From Rhizobium chutanense (GTDB lineage Bacteria; Pseudomonadota; Alphaproteobacteria; Rhizobiales; Rhizobiaceae), in NCBI RefSeq assembly GCF_002531935.1, contig NZ_NWSV01000002.1, positions 1-64,000 of the forward strand: DNA of 64,000 nucleotides, read 5' to 3'. The position numbers and the translations under genes were made by a program. Each line of letters opens with the position of its first letter. The first letter of the stretch is position 1. The notes under the pieces are model-generated. The model was not told where the DNA came from and searched no databases. It saw only the letters and a list, made by a program, of their open reading frames with translations. Shown in pieces: positions 1 to 7,715 of the stretch.

Positions 1-278
1 GAATGACTGTCAGGCATGTCTCCGAACATCTGTCAGGTATGTATCCGGGCTTTACACTTGACCCTGGGATCCATGCCACGACTGCTGATGGATGCCGTGT
101 GGATGCTCGGCTCAAGGCCGAGCAGGACGGAGGGTGGGGTTAGCGGGCGGAGCCGATCAGGACGCGGTAGCCTCGTGGCGGGACAGAGAGAGCAACGATG
201 CTTATCGAAAAAGTGTCGCTTGCAAGGCCCTCAGTCAGAAAGGGCGGCCGATGCCGCCCTCTCTCATCCATCCACCAC
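1..278. other. Left-edge intergenic segment with short repeats
   Basis: I see no credible gene here. Two imperfect 18-bp direct repeats start at 7 and 30 (both beginning CTGTCAGG), 23 bp apart, which could be the end of an element lying outside the window. A stem of 8 bp (TGCTCGGC at 104-111, GCCGAGCA at 117-124) followed by GACGG resembles the right half of the palindromic repeats at 15804-15895 and 37464-37541. Short open frames in this stretch overlap each other and lack ribosome binding sites, so I do not call them. Confidence 0.5.
241..260 (-). terminator. Hairpin terminator after the RcnB-like gene
   Basis: A perfect 8-bp stem (AGGGCGGC / GCCGCCCT) with a 4-base loop lies 18 bp beyond the stop codon of the minus-strand gene ending at 279. 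On that strand the stem is followed by TTTCT, a short U-rich tail. Confidence 0.6.
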
Positions 279-602
279 TCAGCGCCCGACGATGACGCTG
301 GAGATGACGCCGCTGGTGACGCCGATCAGGAGGAAGTCTTTGTCGGCGCGGACCCAGCGATAGCCGTGCGGCGGCGGCGTCAGACGGTAGCGGTGGTAGT
401 CGTTGACGTCGTGGAGCCGGCGACGCTCGCTGGCGTTGATGCGGTATCCTTTCTTCCAATGCGGCCGGACGACCGTCTTTTCGACGATCACCTTCTTCTC
501 GACGACCGGCGGACGGTGGAAATCGTCGGCGCTAGCATGGGAAACCACGAAGGGCGACAGAAGGAAGGAAGCGGAAAGAAGAGCTGCAAAAACCTGTTTC
601 AT
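279..602 (-). CDS. RcnB-family periplasmic protein
   Basis: A 107-residue secreted protein. Residues 1 to about 25 form a signal peptide (KQVFAALLSASFLLSPF, then a cleavage region around ASA-DD). The rest is basic and carries the RcnB-like C-terminal pattern: a YRLTPPPHGYRW segment, then WVRADKDFLLIGVTSGVI. E. coli RcnB is a periplasmic factor affecting nickel/cobalt homeostasis; most rhizobial relatives are uncharacterised, so a metal role here is inference. The ATG start has a GAGGAAC ribosome binding site. The gene stands alone, with a hairpin terminator at 241-260, and its promoter must lie in the AT-rich stretch after 602. Confidence 0.75.
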   Translation of the reverse strand: MKQVFAALLSASFLLSPFVVSHASADDFHRPPVVEKKVIVEKTVVRPHWKKGYRINASERRRLHDVNDYHRYRLTPPPHGYRWVRADKDFLLIGVTSGVISSVIVGR

Positions 603-920
603 TTTGTGTTCCTCATGTTGGGCACGGGAGAAAATTAGGCCCTAAAAGATGAACCGAAACTGAAATTTAAATTACACTTTCGTAATGAAATCCGATGTCT
701 GCAGGCCTAAATTTATATTTTAGATTAAACGTATACACCCTGACGGATAACCGTTTTGCGTGGCCGGAGACATCGACGCCCCGGCGCCAAGAGCCAAGCT
801 CCCGAAGATCGGATTCGATTTTCGGCCGGATCAGGCGCAGATTCACAATCATTGAGCACCCTCCCCGCGTCCTGTCTGGCCTCGTCGGCCATCACGCGGG
901 GAAAACAGATGGAGGAAACC
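603..920. other. Intergenic region between divergent RcnB-like and VOC genes
   Basis: No gene is supported. The part next to the RcnB-like gene (about 640-740) is clearly AT-rich and holds a small dyad, ATTAC-N6-GTAAT at 671-686, which could be part of a promoter or operator. Nothing else stands out. Confidence 0.4.
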
Positions 921-1304
921 ATGCCCGGCATCAGCATGCGCTATATCGTCGACGACGTCGACGCCGCCTTGGAATTCTACACGAGACATCTCGGCTTCAC
1001 GGTGGCGCTTCACCCCGCCCCCAGCTTTGCCATCCTGACCCGGGACGGTTTTCGTCTGCTCGTCAGCGGCATGGTGGGACCGGGCGGCGCGTCCCAGGCA
1101 ATGCCCGACGGGCGAACACCGGAACCCGGCGGATGGAATCGCATCCAGATCGAAGTCGCAGACCTGGAGGCTGAAGTCGCCACGCTGCGCCAGGCGGGCG
1201 CGCGGTTTCGCAATGAAATCGTCCAGGGCATCGGCGGCAAGCAGATCCTGCTCGAAGACCCAGCCGGAAACCCGATCGAACTCTTCGAAGCGCCGAAGAG
1301 ATGA
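921..1304 (+). CDS. VOC/glyoxalase superfamily protein
   Basis: A 127-residue single-domain vicinal-oxygen-chelate fold protein. The N-terminal half contains RYIVDDVDAALEFYTRHLGF, the typical beta-alpha-beta entry of glyoxalase/bleomycin-resistance proteins. The C-terminal half ends with QILLEDPAGNPIELFE, where the Glu of IELFE is the usual metal ligand. Such proteins act as lyases, dioxygenases or drug-binding proteins; the substrate cannot be told. I chose ATG 921 because GGAGG lies 6 bases upstream (911-915); an in-frame ATG at 909 has no such site. The gene appears to be transcribed alone. Confidence 0.8.
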   Translation: MPGISMRYIVDDVDAALEFYTRHLGFTVALHPAPSFAILTRDGFRLLVSGMVGPGGASQAMPDGRTPEPGGWNRIQIEVADLEAEVATLRQAGARFRNEIVQGIGGKQILLEDPAGNPIELFEAPKR

Positions 1305-1471
1305 AAGCTGCTGCAGCCGTCATGCTTTCCGCGTCGACTGAATCGCACGCGATACCCTGACGACGGCGGGCCGGCATCGGCGTTGCCAACGCCAAGAATG
1401 GTGGCTGCGCCTTGCTACCTCGGCCCGAGCGTGTAGTTTCGGACTCGGGTCAATTCAGAGGTAGGGAAAAC

Positions 1472-2803
1472 ATGTCCGAATCCGCGGGCGGGCTCTTCGA
1501 CTATGTCGGGATACTAGCCGTGTTGCTTCTCGTGGCGGCCAATGGCTTCTTCGTCGCCGCCGAATTCGCGCTGGTGTCGGTGAGGCGCAGCCGTGTCACC
1601 GAACTCGCCGCGGCAGGCCGCATGAATGCCTCCGCCCTCCAGCGCGCCGTCGACAATCTCGACGCCAACCTCGCGGCCACCCAGCTCGGCATCACCATCT
1701 CCTCGCTCGCCCTCGGCTGGGTCGGCGAACCGGCGCTTGCCCATCTGATCGAGCCTCTGCTGTCCTGGCTGCCCGGACAGTGGGCGACAACAGGCGCCCA
1801 TACCGTCGCCATCGTCATTGCCTTCGTCATCATCACGGCATTGCACATCGTGCTCGGCGAGCTCGCGCCGAAAAGCCTGGCGCTTCAGCGCAGTGAGGCC
1901 ACCTCGCTTGCCGTGGTGCGTCCACTCGGGCTTTTCCTGGTGCTGTTCAAGCCGGCGATCTTCACCCTGAACGGCATGGGCAACCTCGTACTCCGGGCCG
2001 TCGGACTTCGCGCCGGGACAGGCGAATCGTCGTTCCACTCGCCGCAGGAATTGAAGCTGCTGGTCGCCGAGAGCCAGGAGGCCGGCCTCTTGAACCAGGT
2101 GCAGCAGCAGCTCGTCGAGCGGGTCTTCAACATCGGCGACAGACCGATCTCCGACATCATGACCCCGCGCCTCGATATCGAATGGTTCGATGCCGACGAC
2201 AGCGAGGCCGAGATCCTGAAGACGATCCGCGAATGCGCCCACGAACAATTGCTGGTCGCCCGCGGCTCGATCGACGAACCGATCGGCATGGTGCTGAAGA
2301 AGGACCTTCTCGATCAGGTTCTCGACGGCGGCAAGGTCAGGCCGATGGCAGTGATCAAGCAGCCGCTGGTGCTGCACGAAGGCACCTCGGTTGTGCGCGT
2401 GCTCGACAGTTTCAAGGCGTCGCCTGTCCGGCTCGCCATTATCATCGACGAATATGGCAGCCTGGAAGGCATCGTCACCCAGACCGATCTGCTCGAAGCC
2501 ATCGCCGGCGACCTGCCGGGATCCAACGAAGAACCCGACATCATCGTGCGCGAAGACGGATCGCTGCTGATCGATGCGATGATGCCGGCCTTCGACGCCT
2601 TCGAGCGGCTGGGCTTGCGCGATCGTCCGGATGCCGATTTCCATACGCTTGCGGGCTTCGCCCTGCATCAGCTCCAGCACATCCCCGAAGCCGGCGAAAC
2701 CTTCGTCTTCGATAACTGGCGCTTCGAAGTGCTCGATATGGACGGCATGCGCATCGACAAGATGCTGGCGACGCGTATCCAAGCGGACGGGGTGGAAGCC
2801 TGA
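1472..2803 (+). CDS. CNNM/CorC-type membrane protein (DUF21-CBS-CorC)
   Basis: A 443-residue inner-membrane protein of the HlyC/CorC (CNNM, UPF0053) family. An N-terminal DUF21 domain has about four hydrophobic segments (starting YVGILAVLLLVAANGFFVAA), followed by a pair of CBS domains in the middle (from FNIGDRPISDIMTPR; second repeat around VVRVLDSFKASPVRLAIIIDEYG) and a C-terminal CorC/HlyC domain (FHTLAGFALHQLQHIPEAGE). Bacterial relatives are linked to magnesium, cobalt or sodium efflux, with the CBS pair binding ATP-Mg; the ion here is not determinable. ATG 1472 follows GAGGTAGGG. It is monocistronic, with the chromate cluster convergent downstream. Confidence 0.88.
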   Translation: MSESAGGLFDYVGILAVLLLVAANGFFVAAEFALVSVRRSRVTELAAAGRMNASALQRAVDNLDANLAATQLGITISSLALGWVGEPALAHLIEPLLSWLPGQWATTGAHTVAIVIAFVIITALHIVLGELAPKSLALQRSEATSLAVVRPLGLFLVLFKPAIFTLNGMGNLVLRAVGLRAGTGESSFHSPQELKLLVAESQEAGLLNQVQQQLVERVFNIGDRPISDIMTPRLDIEWFDADDSEAEILKTIRECAHEQLLVARGSIDEPIGMVLKKDLLDQVLDGGKVRPMAVIKQPLVLHEGTSVVRVLDSFKASPVRLAIIIDEYGSLEGIVTQTDLLEAIAGDLPGSNEEPDIIVREDGSLLIDAMMPAFDAFERLGLRDRPDADFHTLAGFALHQLQHIPEAGETFVFDNWRFEVLDMDGMRIDKMLATRIQADGVEA

Positions 2804-2891
2804 TCGCATCAGGCTTCATGAGACGCTCTTCAGTTCTTTGTCTGTGCGTGTCGCCGCCCCGGAACCGCTGCACATATCGAGGCAGCAATCA

Positions 2892-4325
2892 TCAGCCGAC
2901 AGCCAGCGTCCAGAGCATTCCTGATATCGCGCAGACAAGCAGCGTCGTGATAACAGACGTCTTGAACCGGAAGATCGCGATGGCGGCGGCGACCGACAGC
3001 GCCATTGCCGCCGGAACGGCCGATTGCAGCACGGGAATATCGAGCCGCAGTCCGCCGAGCTGGACGGCGGCGACTTCGGCAAACAGCGTGTGCACGCCGA
3101 ACCAGATGGCGAGATTGAGAATGACGCCGACCACTGCCGCCGTGATCGCCGACATCGCGCCCGCCAGCGCTGCGTTGCCGCGCAGTTTTTCGATGAAGGG
3201 CGCGCCGAGAAAGATCCAGAGGAAACAGGGCACGAAGGTCACCCATGTCGTCAGGATCGCGGCAAGCGTGGCGGCGAACATCGGATCGAGCGAGCCGGAA
3301 TTGCGGTAGGCCCCCATGAAGCCGACGAATTGGACGACCATGATCAGCGGTCCCGGCGTCGTCTCGGCCATGCCGAGACCGTCGAGCATCTCGCCGGGCT
3401 TCAGCCAGCCGAAATGCTGCACAGCCTCCTGGGCGACATAGGCAAGCACGGCATAGGCCCCACCGAAGGTGACGACGGCCATTTGGCTGAAGAACAGGCC
3501 GATCTGGCTGAAGACGTCGCCTGGTCCCAGGGACACGTAAATGGCGGCGACGGGCACGAGCCAGAGGGCGAGCAGTGCCGCCGAGATGCGCAGCGACCAG
3601 CCAAGATCAGGGCGCGCATGCGCCGGTATGCCCTCGCCGAGCGCGGAGTCGGCATCCGACAGCACCGGTCCGCTCCCCGCCTTGTGGCCACCGCCCGGAC
3701 TGAAGGCGGCGAGCCCGAACCGGCCGCCGAGGAAGCCCGCAAAACCGGCGGCCAGCACGATCAGCGGGAACGGCACGTGGAGAAAGAAGATGGCGATGAA
3801 GGCCGCTGCCGCAATTGCCAGCATGATGTTATTTCTGAGAGCACGGCTGCCGATGCGGATGACGGCCTGCACGACGACGGCAAGCACCGCCGCCTTCAAC
3901 CCGAAAAACAGGCCGGCGACGATGCCGACGCTGCCATAAGCCGCGTAGATATAGCTGAGGCAAAGGATCGACAGGAACCCCGGCAGCACGAACAGCAGGC
4001 CGGCGACGAGACCACCCAGCGTGCGGTGCATCAGCCAGCCGATATAGATGGCGAGTTGCTGCGCCTCGGGTCCGGGGAGCAGCATGCAATAGTTCAGCGC
4101 ATGCAGAAACCGGTGCTCACCGATCCATCGCTTCTCGTCGACGACGATCCGGTGCATCACGGCGATCTGGCCGGCCGGACCGCCGAAGCTCAGGGCGGCG
4201 ACCCGCAGCCATACCTTGAAGGCCTCGCCGAAGGAGACGCCGTGGTGATGCCTCTCCCCTGTGTCTTTTCCCGCCGTTTGGCCCGTCGCTTCTGCCATGA
4301 GTGGATTGTCGGTCATCTCGGTCAT
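2892..4325 (-). CDS. chrA: Chromate transporter ChrA
   Basis: A 477-residue two-domain chromate ion transporter of the CHR superfamily, long form, with two homologous halves of several membrane segments each. Each half shows a family signature: FKVWLRVAALSFGGPAGQIAVM near the N-terminus and FFSQMAVVTFGGAYAVLAYV in the second half, each followed by a PGP motif (LLPGPEAQQLAIYIG; TTPGPLIMVVQFVGF). CHR proteins export chromate, protecting cells from Cr(VI). The start lies 1 bp after the upstream rhodanese-ChrB gene stops, so the two are one operon. A hydrophilic Gly-rich linker joins the two halves. Chromate as substrate is inferred from family and partner. Confidence 0.9.
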   Translation of the reverse strand: MTEMTDNPLMAEATGQTAGKDTGERHHHGVSFGEAFKVWLRVAALSFGGPAGQIAVMHRIVVDEKRWIGEHRFLHALNYCMLLPGPEAQQLAIYIGWLMHRTLGGLVAGLLFVLPGFLSILCLSYIYAAYGSVGIVAGLFFGLKAAVLAVVVQAVIRIGSRALRNNIMLAIAAAAFIAIFFLHVPFPLIVLAAGFAGFLGGRFGLAAFSPGGGHKAGSGPVLSDADSALGEGIPAHARPDLGWSLRISAALLALWLVPVAAIYVSLGPGDVFSQIGLFFSQMAVVTFGGAYAVLAYVAQEAVQHFGWLKPGEMLDGLGMAETTPGPLIMVVQFVGFMGAYRNSGSLDPMFAATLAAILTTWVTFVPCFLWIFLGAPFIEKLRGNAALAGAMSAITAAVVGVILNLAIWFGVHTLFAEVAAVQLGGLRLDIPVLQSAVPAAMALSVAAAIAIFRFKTSVITTLLVCAISGMLWTLAVG

Positions 4326-4326
4326 C

Positions 4327-5142
4327 TCATGCCTTCTTCTTCGGCGCGGGCCAGTTGTGGGTTTCCTCGGTCGCGTCCCGGCACCAGCGGAAGAAGGCGT
4401 CGTAGAGAAGCATTCCGGCCTCGAGCTGTTCCAGATCGTCGGAATACATCCTGGAGAGGCCGAGCGATGCAGCCAGCAGGCCCGGCGCCTCCGGCGCGAG
4501 ATCGAGCCTTGCAGTGTCGGCAGCCCGGACGATCCTTGCGAGGTGCTGCAGCGGCGGAGATGCCAGCCCGAACTCCTCGATCATCACGTCGAAAGTGCAG
4601 AGCTCGCCGCGATGGCTCCAGAACACGTCCTCGATATCGAAGGGCACAGCCTCGAAGCGCTCGCCGACGGCGATAACCTCAGGCGCCGGCACGAACAGGA
4701 AGACCGCGTGGGGATCGACGAAGCGCCGGATCAGCCACGGACAGGCAATCCGGTCGATCTTCGGCCGCGCCCTGGTCACCCAGACGGTGCGTCCCTGCGC
4801 GTCGCGGCGCGGCAACTTCGCCTCTGGTACGACAGGTCCGGCCGCAACCCAGGCCTCGAAGCCGCCTTCGAGGCTTTCCGCCTCGATCCCGGCATGTCTG
4901 AGATGAGCGGCAACGCCATGGCTGAGCTTGGCACCCCTCTGGCAGACCACCACGACGGCATCGGCATCGATGCTATCGACCCAGGATGAAACGTCGGCAT
5001 GGTCGCGCCGGATCGAGCCCGGGACCAGGCGCGGATCGAGCGCGAAGTCCTCCTCCGTACGCACATCAATGATGGTAGGCGCACCGGGAGTTCCGATGAG
5101 GCGATTGAGCTTGTCAGGAGAAATTTCGAGAAATGACGGCAT
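4327..5142 (-). CDS. Rhodanese-ChrB domain fusion, chromate resistance
   Basis: A 271-residue cytoplasmic protein. Residues about 1-105 form a rhodanese-like domain (IDVRTEEDFALDPRLVPGS, then VVVVCQRGAKLSHGVA, where the Cys sits at the expected active-site loop). Residues about 115-270 are the ChrB C-terminal domain (RTVWVTRARPKIDRIACPWLIRRFVDP, DIEDVFWSHRGELCTFDVMIEEF). ChrB proteins sense chromate or support resistance; the fused rhodanese suggests sulfur or redox chemistry with chromate or sulfate, which is inference. ATG 5142 is preceded by GGAGG; the open frame extends further upstream but without a good ribosome binding site. First gene of an operon with chrA. Confidence 0.82.
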   Translation of the reverse strand: MPSFLEISPDKLNRLIGTPGAPTIIDVRTEEDFALDPRLVPGSIRRDHADVSSWVDSIDADAVVVVCQRGAKLSHGVAAHLRHAGIEAESLEGGFEAWVAAGPVVPEAKLPRRDAQGRTVWVTRARPKIDRIACPWLIRRFVDPHAVFLFVPAPEVIAVGERFEAVPFDIEDVFWSHRGELCTFDVMIEEFGLASPPLQHLARIVRAADTARLDLAPEAPGLLAASLGLSRMYSDDLEQLEAGMLLYDAFFRWCRDATEETHNWPAPKKKA

Positions 5143-5509
5143 GACGCGTCCTCCGTTGATCGGGTTTACCGGACGCGATTCTTCAGCATGACGCCTCGTG
5201 GGGTGATCGCGACCCCAGAACCAAAGCATTGGCAAAGAGACGCCATCCTGTCAAGGATGACGCTTCCGCGGCGGTTATGACCGTCTACACGGCGGTTGTG
5301 CTGTGCGTATGACGATGACAGATCTCTTCGGATGTCATCCCCGCAATTGGCTTTTCGCTTCCTGCTCAAGGCGCTCGTCGCTAGCGCTCCTCCCCCCTCA
5401 AGGAACCGCTTCAGCACCAAAAACCCCGCCAACACAAACACTTCGGCCCCGGAATGGAACAAAAAGCCCACTCGGCCATTTCTCTCTCACCGAAAGAGGA
5501 GAAAGTACC
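5143..5509. other. Divergent intergenic region, chromate operon / small membrane protein
   Basis: This 367-bp stretch must hold the promoters of the chromate operon (left) and of the membrane-anchored protein starting at 5510 (right). Overlapping open frames here have no ribosome binding sites or recognisable products. I see no clear operator or repeat. Confidence 0.4.
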
Positions 5510-5827
5510 ATGACGTACGACCCCAATAATGCCAACGACCCGAACCGCCCGCTGAACCCGAATCTGGATCTGCGCACCACGCCTGCCGCGCGCAGCAGCA
5601 ATACGTGGGTTGTCTGGGTCGCTGCATTGGCCGTGATCGCTGTCGCTGCATTCGCCTATTCGCAGTGGAGCACGCCCGGCACATCCCCGGACACGACGGC
5701 TTCCACGACGCAATCCGAGCCGGCGCCGGTCAAGCCGATCGCTCCGACCGACAACAGCGCAACGCCCGCACCGGCACCAGCAACGCCGGCTCCGGCCACG
5801 CCGCCGGCTGCCCCTGCCCAGCAGTAA
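5510..5827 (+). CDS. Membrane-anchored Ala/Pro-rich protein
   Basis: A 105-residue hypothetical protein. The N-terminal 30 residues are polar and rich in Asn and Pro (NANDPNRPLNPNLDLR), followed by a single transmembrane segment (about 33-52, WVVWVAALAVIAVAAFAY), then a low-complexity tail dominated by Pro, Ala and Thr (repeats of the PAPATPA type). The topology is probably N-in with a periplasmic proline-rich tail. The ATG has an AAAGAGGAG ribosome binding site (about 5493-5502). No enzymatic domain is visible and I do not recognise a characterised homologue. An imperfect stem CCCTGGCG ... CGCCAGGG after the stop may terminate it. Confidence 0.7.
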   Translation: MTYDPNNANDPNRPLNPNLDLRTTPAARSSNTWVVWVAALAVIAVAAFAYSQWSTPGTSPDTTASTTQSEPAPVKPIAPTDNSATPAPAPATPAPATPPAAPAQQ

Positions 5828-5976
5828 CCCTGCTCGGCGCATAGAAACTGGAAGCCTCCCTGGCGGGCCGTATCCGACACGCCAGGGATGGTCCATGGTT
5901 TTGATTGACCTATGATCGGGAACCGATCCCGACTTGCGGTCGTGTGCCGACAAGGGGCGAGTTTTTACCAGCAGCC

Positions 5977-6004
5977 CTTGAACCTCTTCGGACAAGCCTT
6001 ATAT
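5977..6004 (+). promoter_or_regulatory. Sigma-70 promoter of the candidate small RNA
   Basis: CTTGAA (5977-5982) and TTATAT (5999-6004), 16 bases apart, match the rhizobial housekeeping promoter pattern (CTTGAC, about 17, CTATAT). Transcription should begin near 6010-6012. No open reading frame with a ribosome binding site follows; a structured segment ending in a T-run does. Confidence 0.6.
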
Positions 6005-6010
6005 TTCAGT

Positions 6011-6110
6011 CATTGAGCTTGTCTCCGACGGCTGACCACGGATGTACTGGCAGCCGTCGTCGAGACAAATCGAGGAAGGTCGGTGCGAATTTCGCCCGGC
6101 CTTTTTTCTT
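6011..6110 (+). ncRNA. Candidate trans-acting small RNA
   Basis: Between a clear promoter (5977-6004) and a hairpin with a run of six T (6102-6107) lies a roughly 100-nt segment with strong secondary structure and no good open frame. The first hairpin pairs TTGTCTC + CGACGGCTG (6019-6034) with CAGCCGTCG + GAGACAA (6051-6068), with only a 2-base bulge. A short single-stranded linker containing GAGGAAGG follows, then the terminator hairpin (6076-6104). This layout is typical of Hfq-dependent small RNAs, and the purine-rich linker could pair with ribosome binding sites. I cannot place it in a named family. Confidence 0.55.
6076..6110 (+). terminator. Rho-independent terminator of the candidate small RNA
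   Basis: AAGG at 6076 through GCGAA pairs with TTCGCCCGGCCTT ending at 6103, with one bulged base and a one- or two-base loop. The stem is followed by TTTTTTCTT. It points rightward, away from the small protein gene ending at 6160 on the other strand. Confidence 0.7.
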
Positions 6111-6159
6111 GTCCTGATCATCGCCGCCGAACCGGCTCGGCCTTCGCAGGCTCGATGAA

Positions 6160-6462
6160 TTACCTGGGAATCCTGTTGTAGAAGGATTGCGGATCGTACA
6201 CGCACTCATAGTCGAGCAGGCAGAGCTTGCCGTCGCCGTCCTTGATCCTCGCAGTGTCGTATTTGTCGCCCAGACTGCATCTCGCCGGCGGATAGCGGAA
6301 ACTGCGCCCACCGAAACCCATGCGCACGAAGACCTTCTTGTCCTGGCGGATGATCTGCGCAAGCTGCCCGCAGCTATGATCCCTGGCATTGACCTCCACC
6401 GCCTCGGCGGCAAAGCCCGCGGAGGGAAGCAACAGCGCGACGGCCAGGACGAGGCTTTTCAT
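6160..6462 (-). CDS. Small secreted four-cysteine protein (paralogue A)
   Basis: A 100-residue protein with a signal peptide (about 1-19, KSLVLAVALLLPSAGFAA) and a mature domain of about 80 residues. The core HSCGQLAQIIRQDKKVFVR, then GFGGRSFRYPPARCSLGDK, is almost identical to the protein encoded at 6962-7258. Four cysteines are conserved between the two (in HSC, RCSLGD, KLC and YEC), suggesting two disulfides in the periplasm. No characterised family comes to mind. ATG 6462 is preceded by AGGAG. The pair flanks a small membrane-protein gene, consistent with a local duplication. Confidence 0.75.
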   Translation of the reverse strand: MKSLVLAVALLLPSAGFAAEAVEVNARDHSCGQLAQIIRQDKKVFVRMGFGGRSFRYPPARCSLGDKYDTARIKDGDGKLCLLDYECVYDPQSFYNRIPR

Positions 6463-6627
6463 GGAGACTCCTGAACATGAGAGGGCAGAGGCAGGCCACA
6501 TGTATCCATGCCGCCAGCCTTCAACGCCTTATGATAGCCTGCAAACGGCCTGGACGGAATTGGCGCGCGATCGATCATGCCGAGCACATCCCCTATCCGT
6601 TAAGATGTTTGGCCTATCCTGCCGGTC

Positions 6628-6933
6628 ATGAAACCGACCTTTGGACGCAGGCGCCCTGCAGCATTACTCGAGCGAAAGCGGATCGAGGCCGCTCCGGCGT
6701 CTGGCAATGCTGCGGCCTATGACTGGCGCAGGATCGGTCGATACGCCAGAAACGGCGCCCTTGCCCTTCTGATCGCCGCAAAGCTTGCCGTTGCGGCCAT
6801 GCACTTCGCCGCCCTCGACAAGTCCTACTCTTTCTCGCAATACGCACCGCCCATGGCGGCAATGGCGGCCCTGGTGATTTTCATCCTTGGCGCCCTCTGG
6901 CTCCTCGGCGTGAAACCGACCGACCGCGACTGA
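6628..6933 (+). CDS. Small membrane protein, two transmembrane segments
   Basis: A 101-residue protein. Residues 1-36 are basic and polar (KPTFGRRRPAALLERKR), followed by hydrophobic segments at about 41-62 (NGALALLIAAKLAVAAMHF) and about 72-95 (APPMAAMAALVIFILGALWLL), with a short charged tail (KPTDRD). It lies on the opposite strand between the two paralogous four-cysteine protein genes, 28 bp before the 3' end of the second. No domain is recognised and the start has only a weak ribosome binding site, so confidence is moderate. Confidence 0.55.
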   Translation: MKPTFGRRRPAALLERKRIEAAPASGNAAAYDWRRIGRYARNGALALLIAAKLAVAAMHFAALDKSYSFSQYAPPMAAMAALVIFILGALWLLGVKPTDRD

Positions 6934-6961
6934 GGCGCTTGCCAATCCTGCCGCCCGAATA

Positions 6962-7258
6962 TCAAGGGAAATTATAGGACGATGCGGGATCGAGGACGCA
7001 GGCGTAATCGAGAATGCACTGCTTGCCCGCCGCATCGCGAAAGCTGGTCGTGGTGCGCTTGTCGCCCAGGCTGCATTGGGCCGGCGGATAGCGGAAGCTG
7101 CGGCCGCCGAAGCCGACGCGGACAAACACCTTCTTATTTTCCCGGATGATCTGCGCAATCTCCCCGCAGCTGTGATCTCCCGCCTTGACCTGGATCACCC
7201 CGGCGGCAAAAGCCGGCAGCGGCAAAGACAAGGCGACAGCGAAAATGACGCTTCTCAT
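6962..7258 (-). CDS. Small secreted four-cysteine protein (paralogue B)
   Basis: A 98-residue paralogue of the protein at 6160-6462. It has a signal peptide (RSVIFAVALSLPLPAFAA) and a mature domain with HSCGEIAQIIRENKKVFVR and GFGGRSFRYPPAQCSLGDK. The four cysteines match paralogue A; the segment after the third divergent loop (TTTSFRDAAGKQC) and the last residues differ most. ATG 7258 has a strong GGAGGGG ribosome binding site, so the longer open frame upstream is not needed. Function unknown; tight conservation of the GFGGRSFRYPPA core suggests a binding or structural surface. Confidence 0.75.
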   Translation of the reverse strand: MRSVIFAVALSLPLPAFAAGVIQVKAGDHSCGEIAQIIRENKKVFVRVGFGGRSFRYPPAQCSLGDKRTTTSFRDAAGKQCILDYACVLDPASSYNFP

Positions 7259-7359
7259 GACCCCCTCCAGTCTATCAGAGGAAGATAGGGCGAGCGGATC
7301 GATGCGGCCAGTGGCTCCGAGAAGGCGAACCACGACCTCTCGTTCCGGAATGATTCCGG

Positions 7360-7380
7360 CAGGCCGGAGAATCCGGCCTG
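7360..7380. terminator. Perfect 9-bp hairpin downstream of tRNA-Lys
   Basis: CAGGCCGGA (7360-7368) pairs perfectly with TCCGGCCTG (7372-7380) around a 3-base loop. It lies about 30 bp beyond the tRNA 3' end and could end its transcript, though neither strand has a good T-run. Confidence 0.35.
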
Positions 7381-7411
7381 AATTGAAATTCATCAATCTT
7401 ATCAAGAGATT

Positions 7412-7487
<76 letters not shown>

Positions 7488-7517
7488 GTTCGCGCTTGGC
7501 TGCGCGGTGTGACGGGG

Positions 7518-7546
7518 CGTATAAACAGGATCGGCAGGCTTGTCCA
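7518..7546 (-). promoter_or_regulatory. Likely promoter of tRNA-Lys
   Basis: Reading leftward, TGGACA (complement of 7541-7546) and TATACG (complement of 7518-7523) are 17 bases apart, placing transcription start about 20-25 bases before the tRNA 5' end at 7487. Confidence 0.45.
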
Positions 7547-7715
7547 GCACATCGGCGAAATTTCTTTGGTTAATTGCAAAGATTTTTCGGCACGGCTGAA
7601 ATACGGCACGCAGCCCCGAAAACCGGGACCGGTTTTCGCAAAGGATTATCCGCAGATTCAAACGCATAGAACGCCCGTGGCGCGGCCTGTCGGCCCGCGC
7701 GGCACTCTGATGAAA

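Noticed and set aside
1514..2809. Leftward open frame of 431 codons
   Set aside because: Antisense to the CorC-type gene, which has clear domains and a good ribosome binding site.
3024..4676. Long rightward open frame of 550 codons
   Set aside because: It is antisense to chrA and the rhodanese-ChrB gene, is composed of low-complexity Arg/Glu/Asp/His/Gln-rich sequence typical of antisense G+C-rich frames, and has no recognisable domain.
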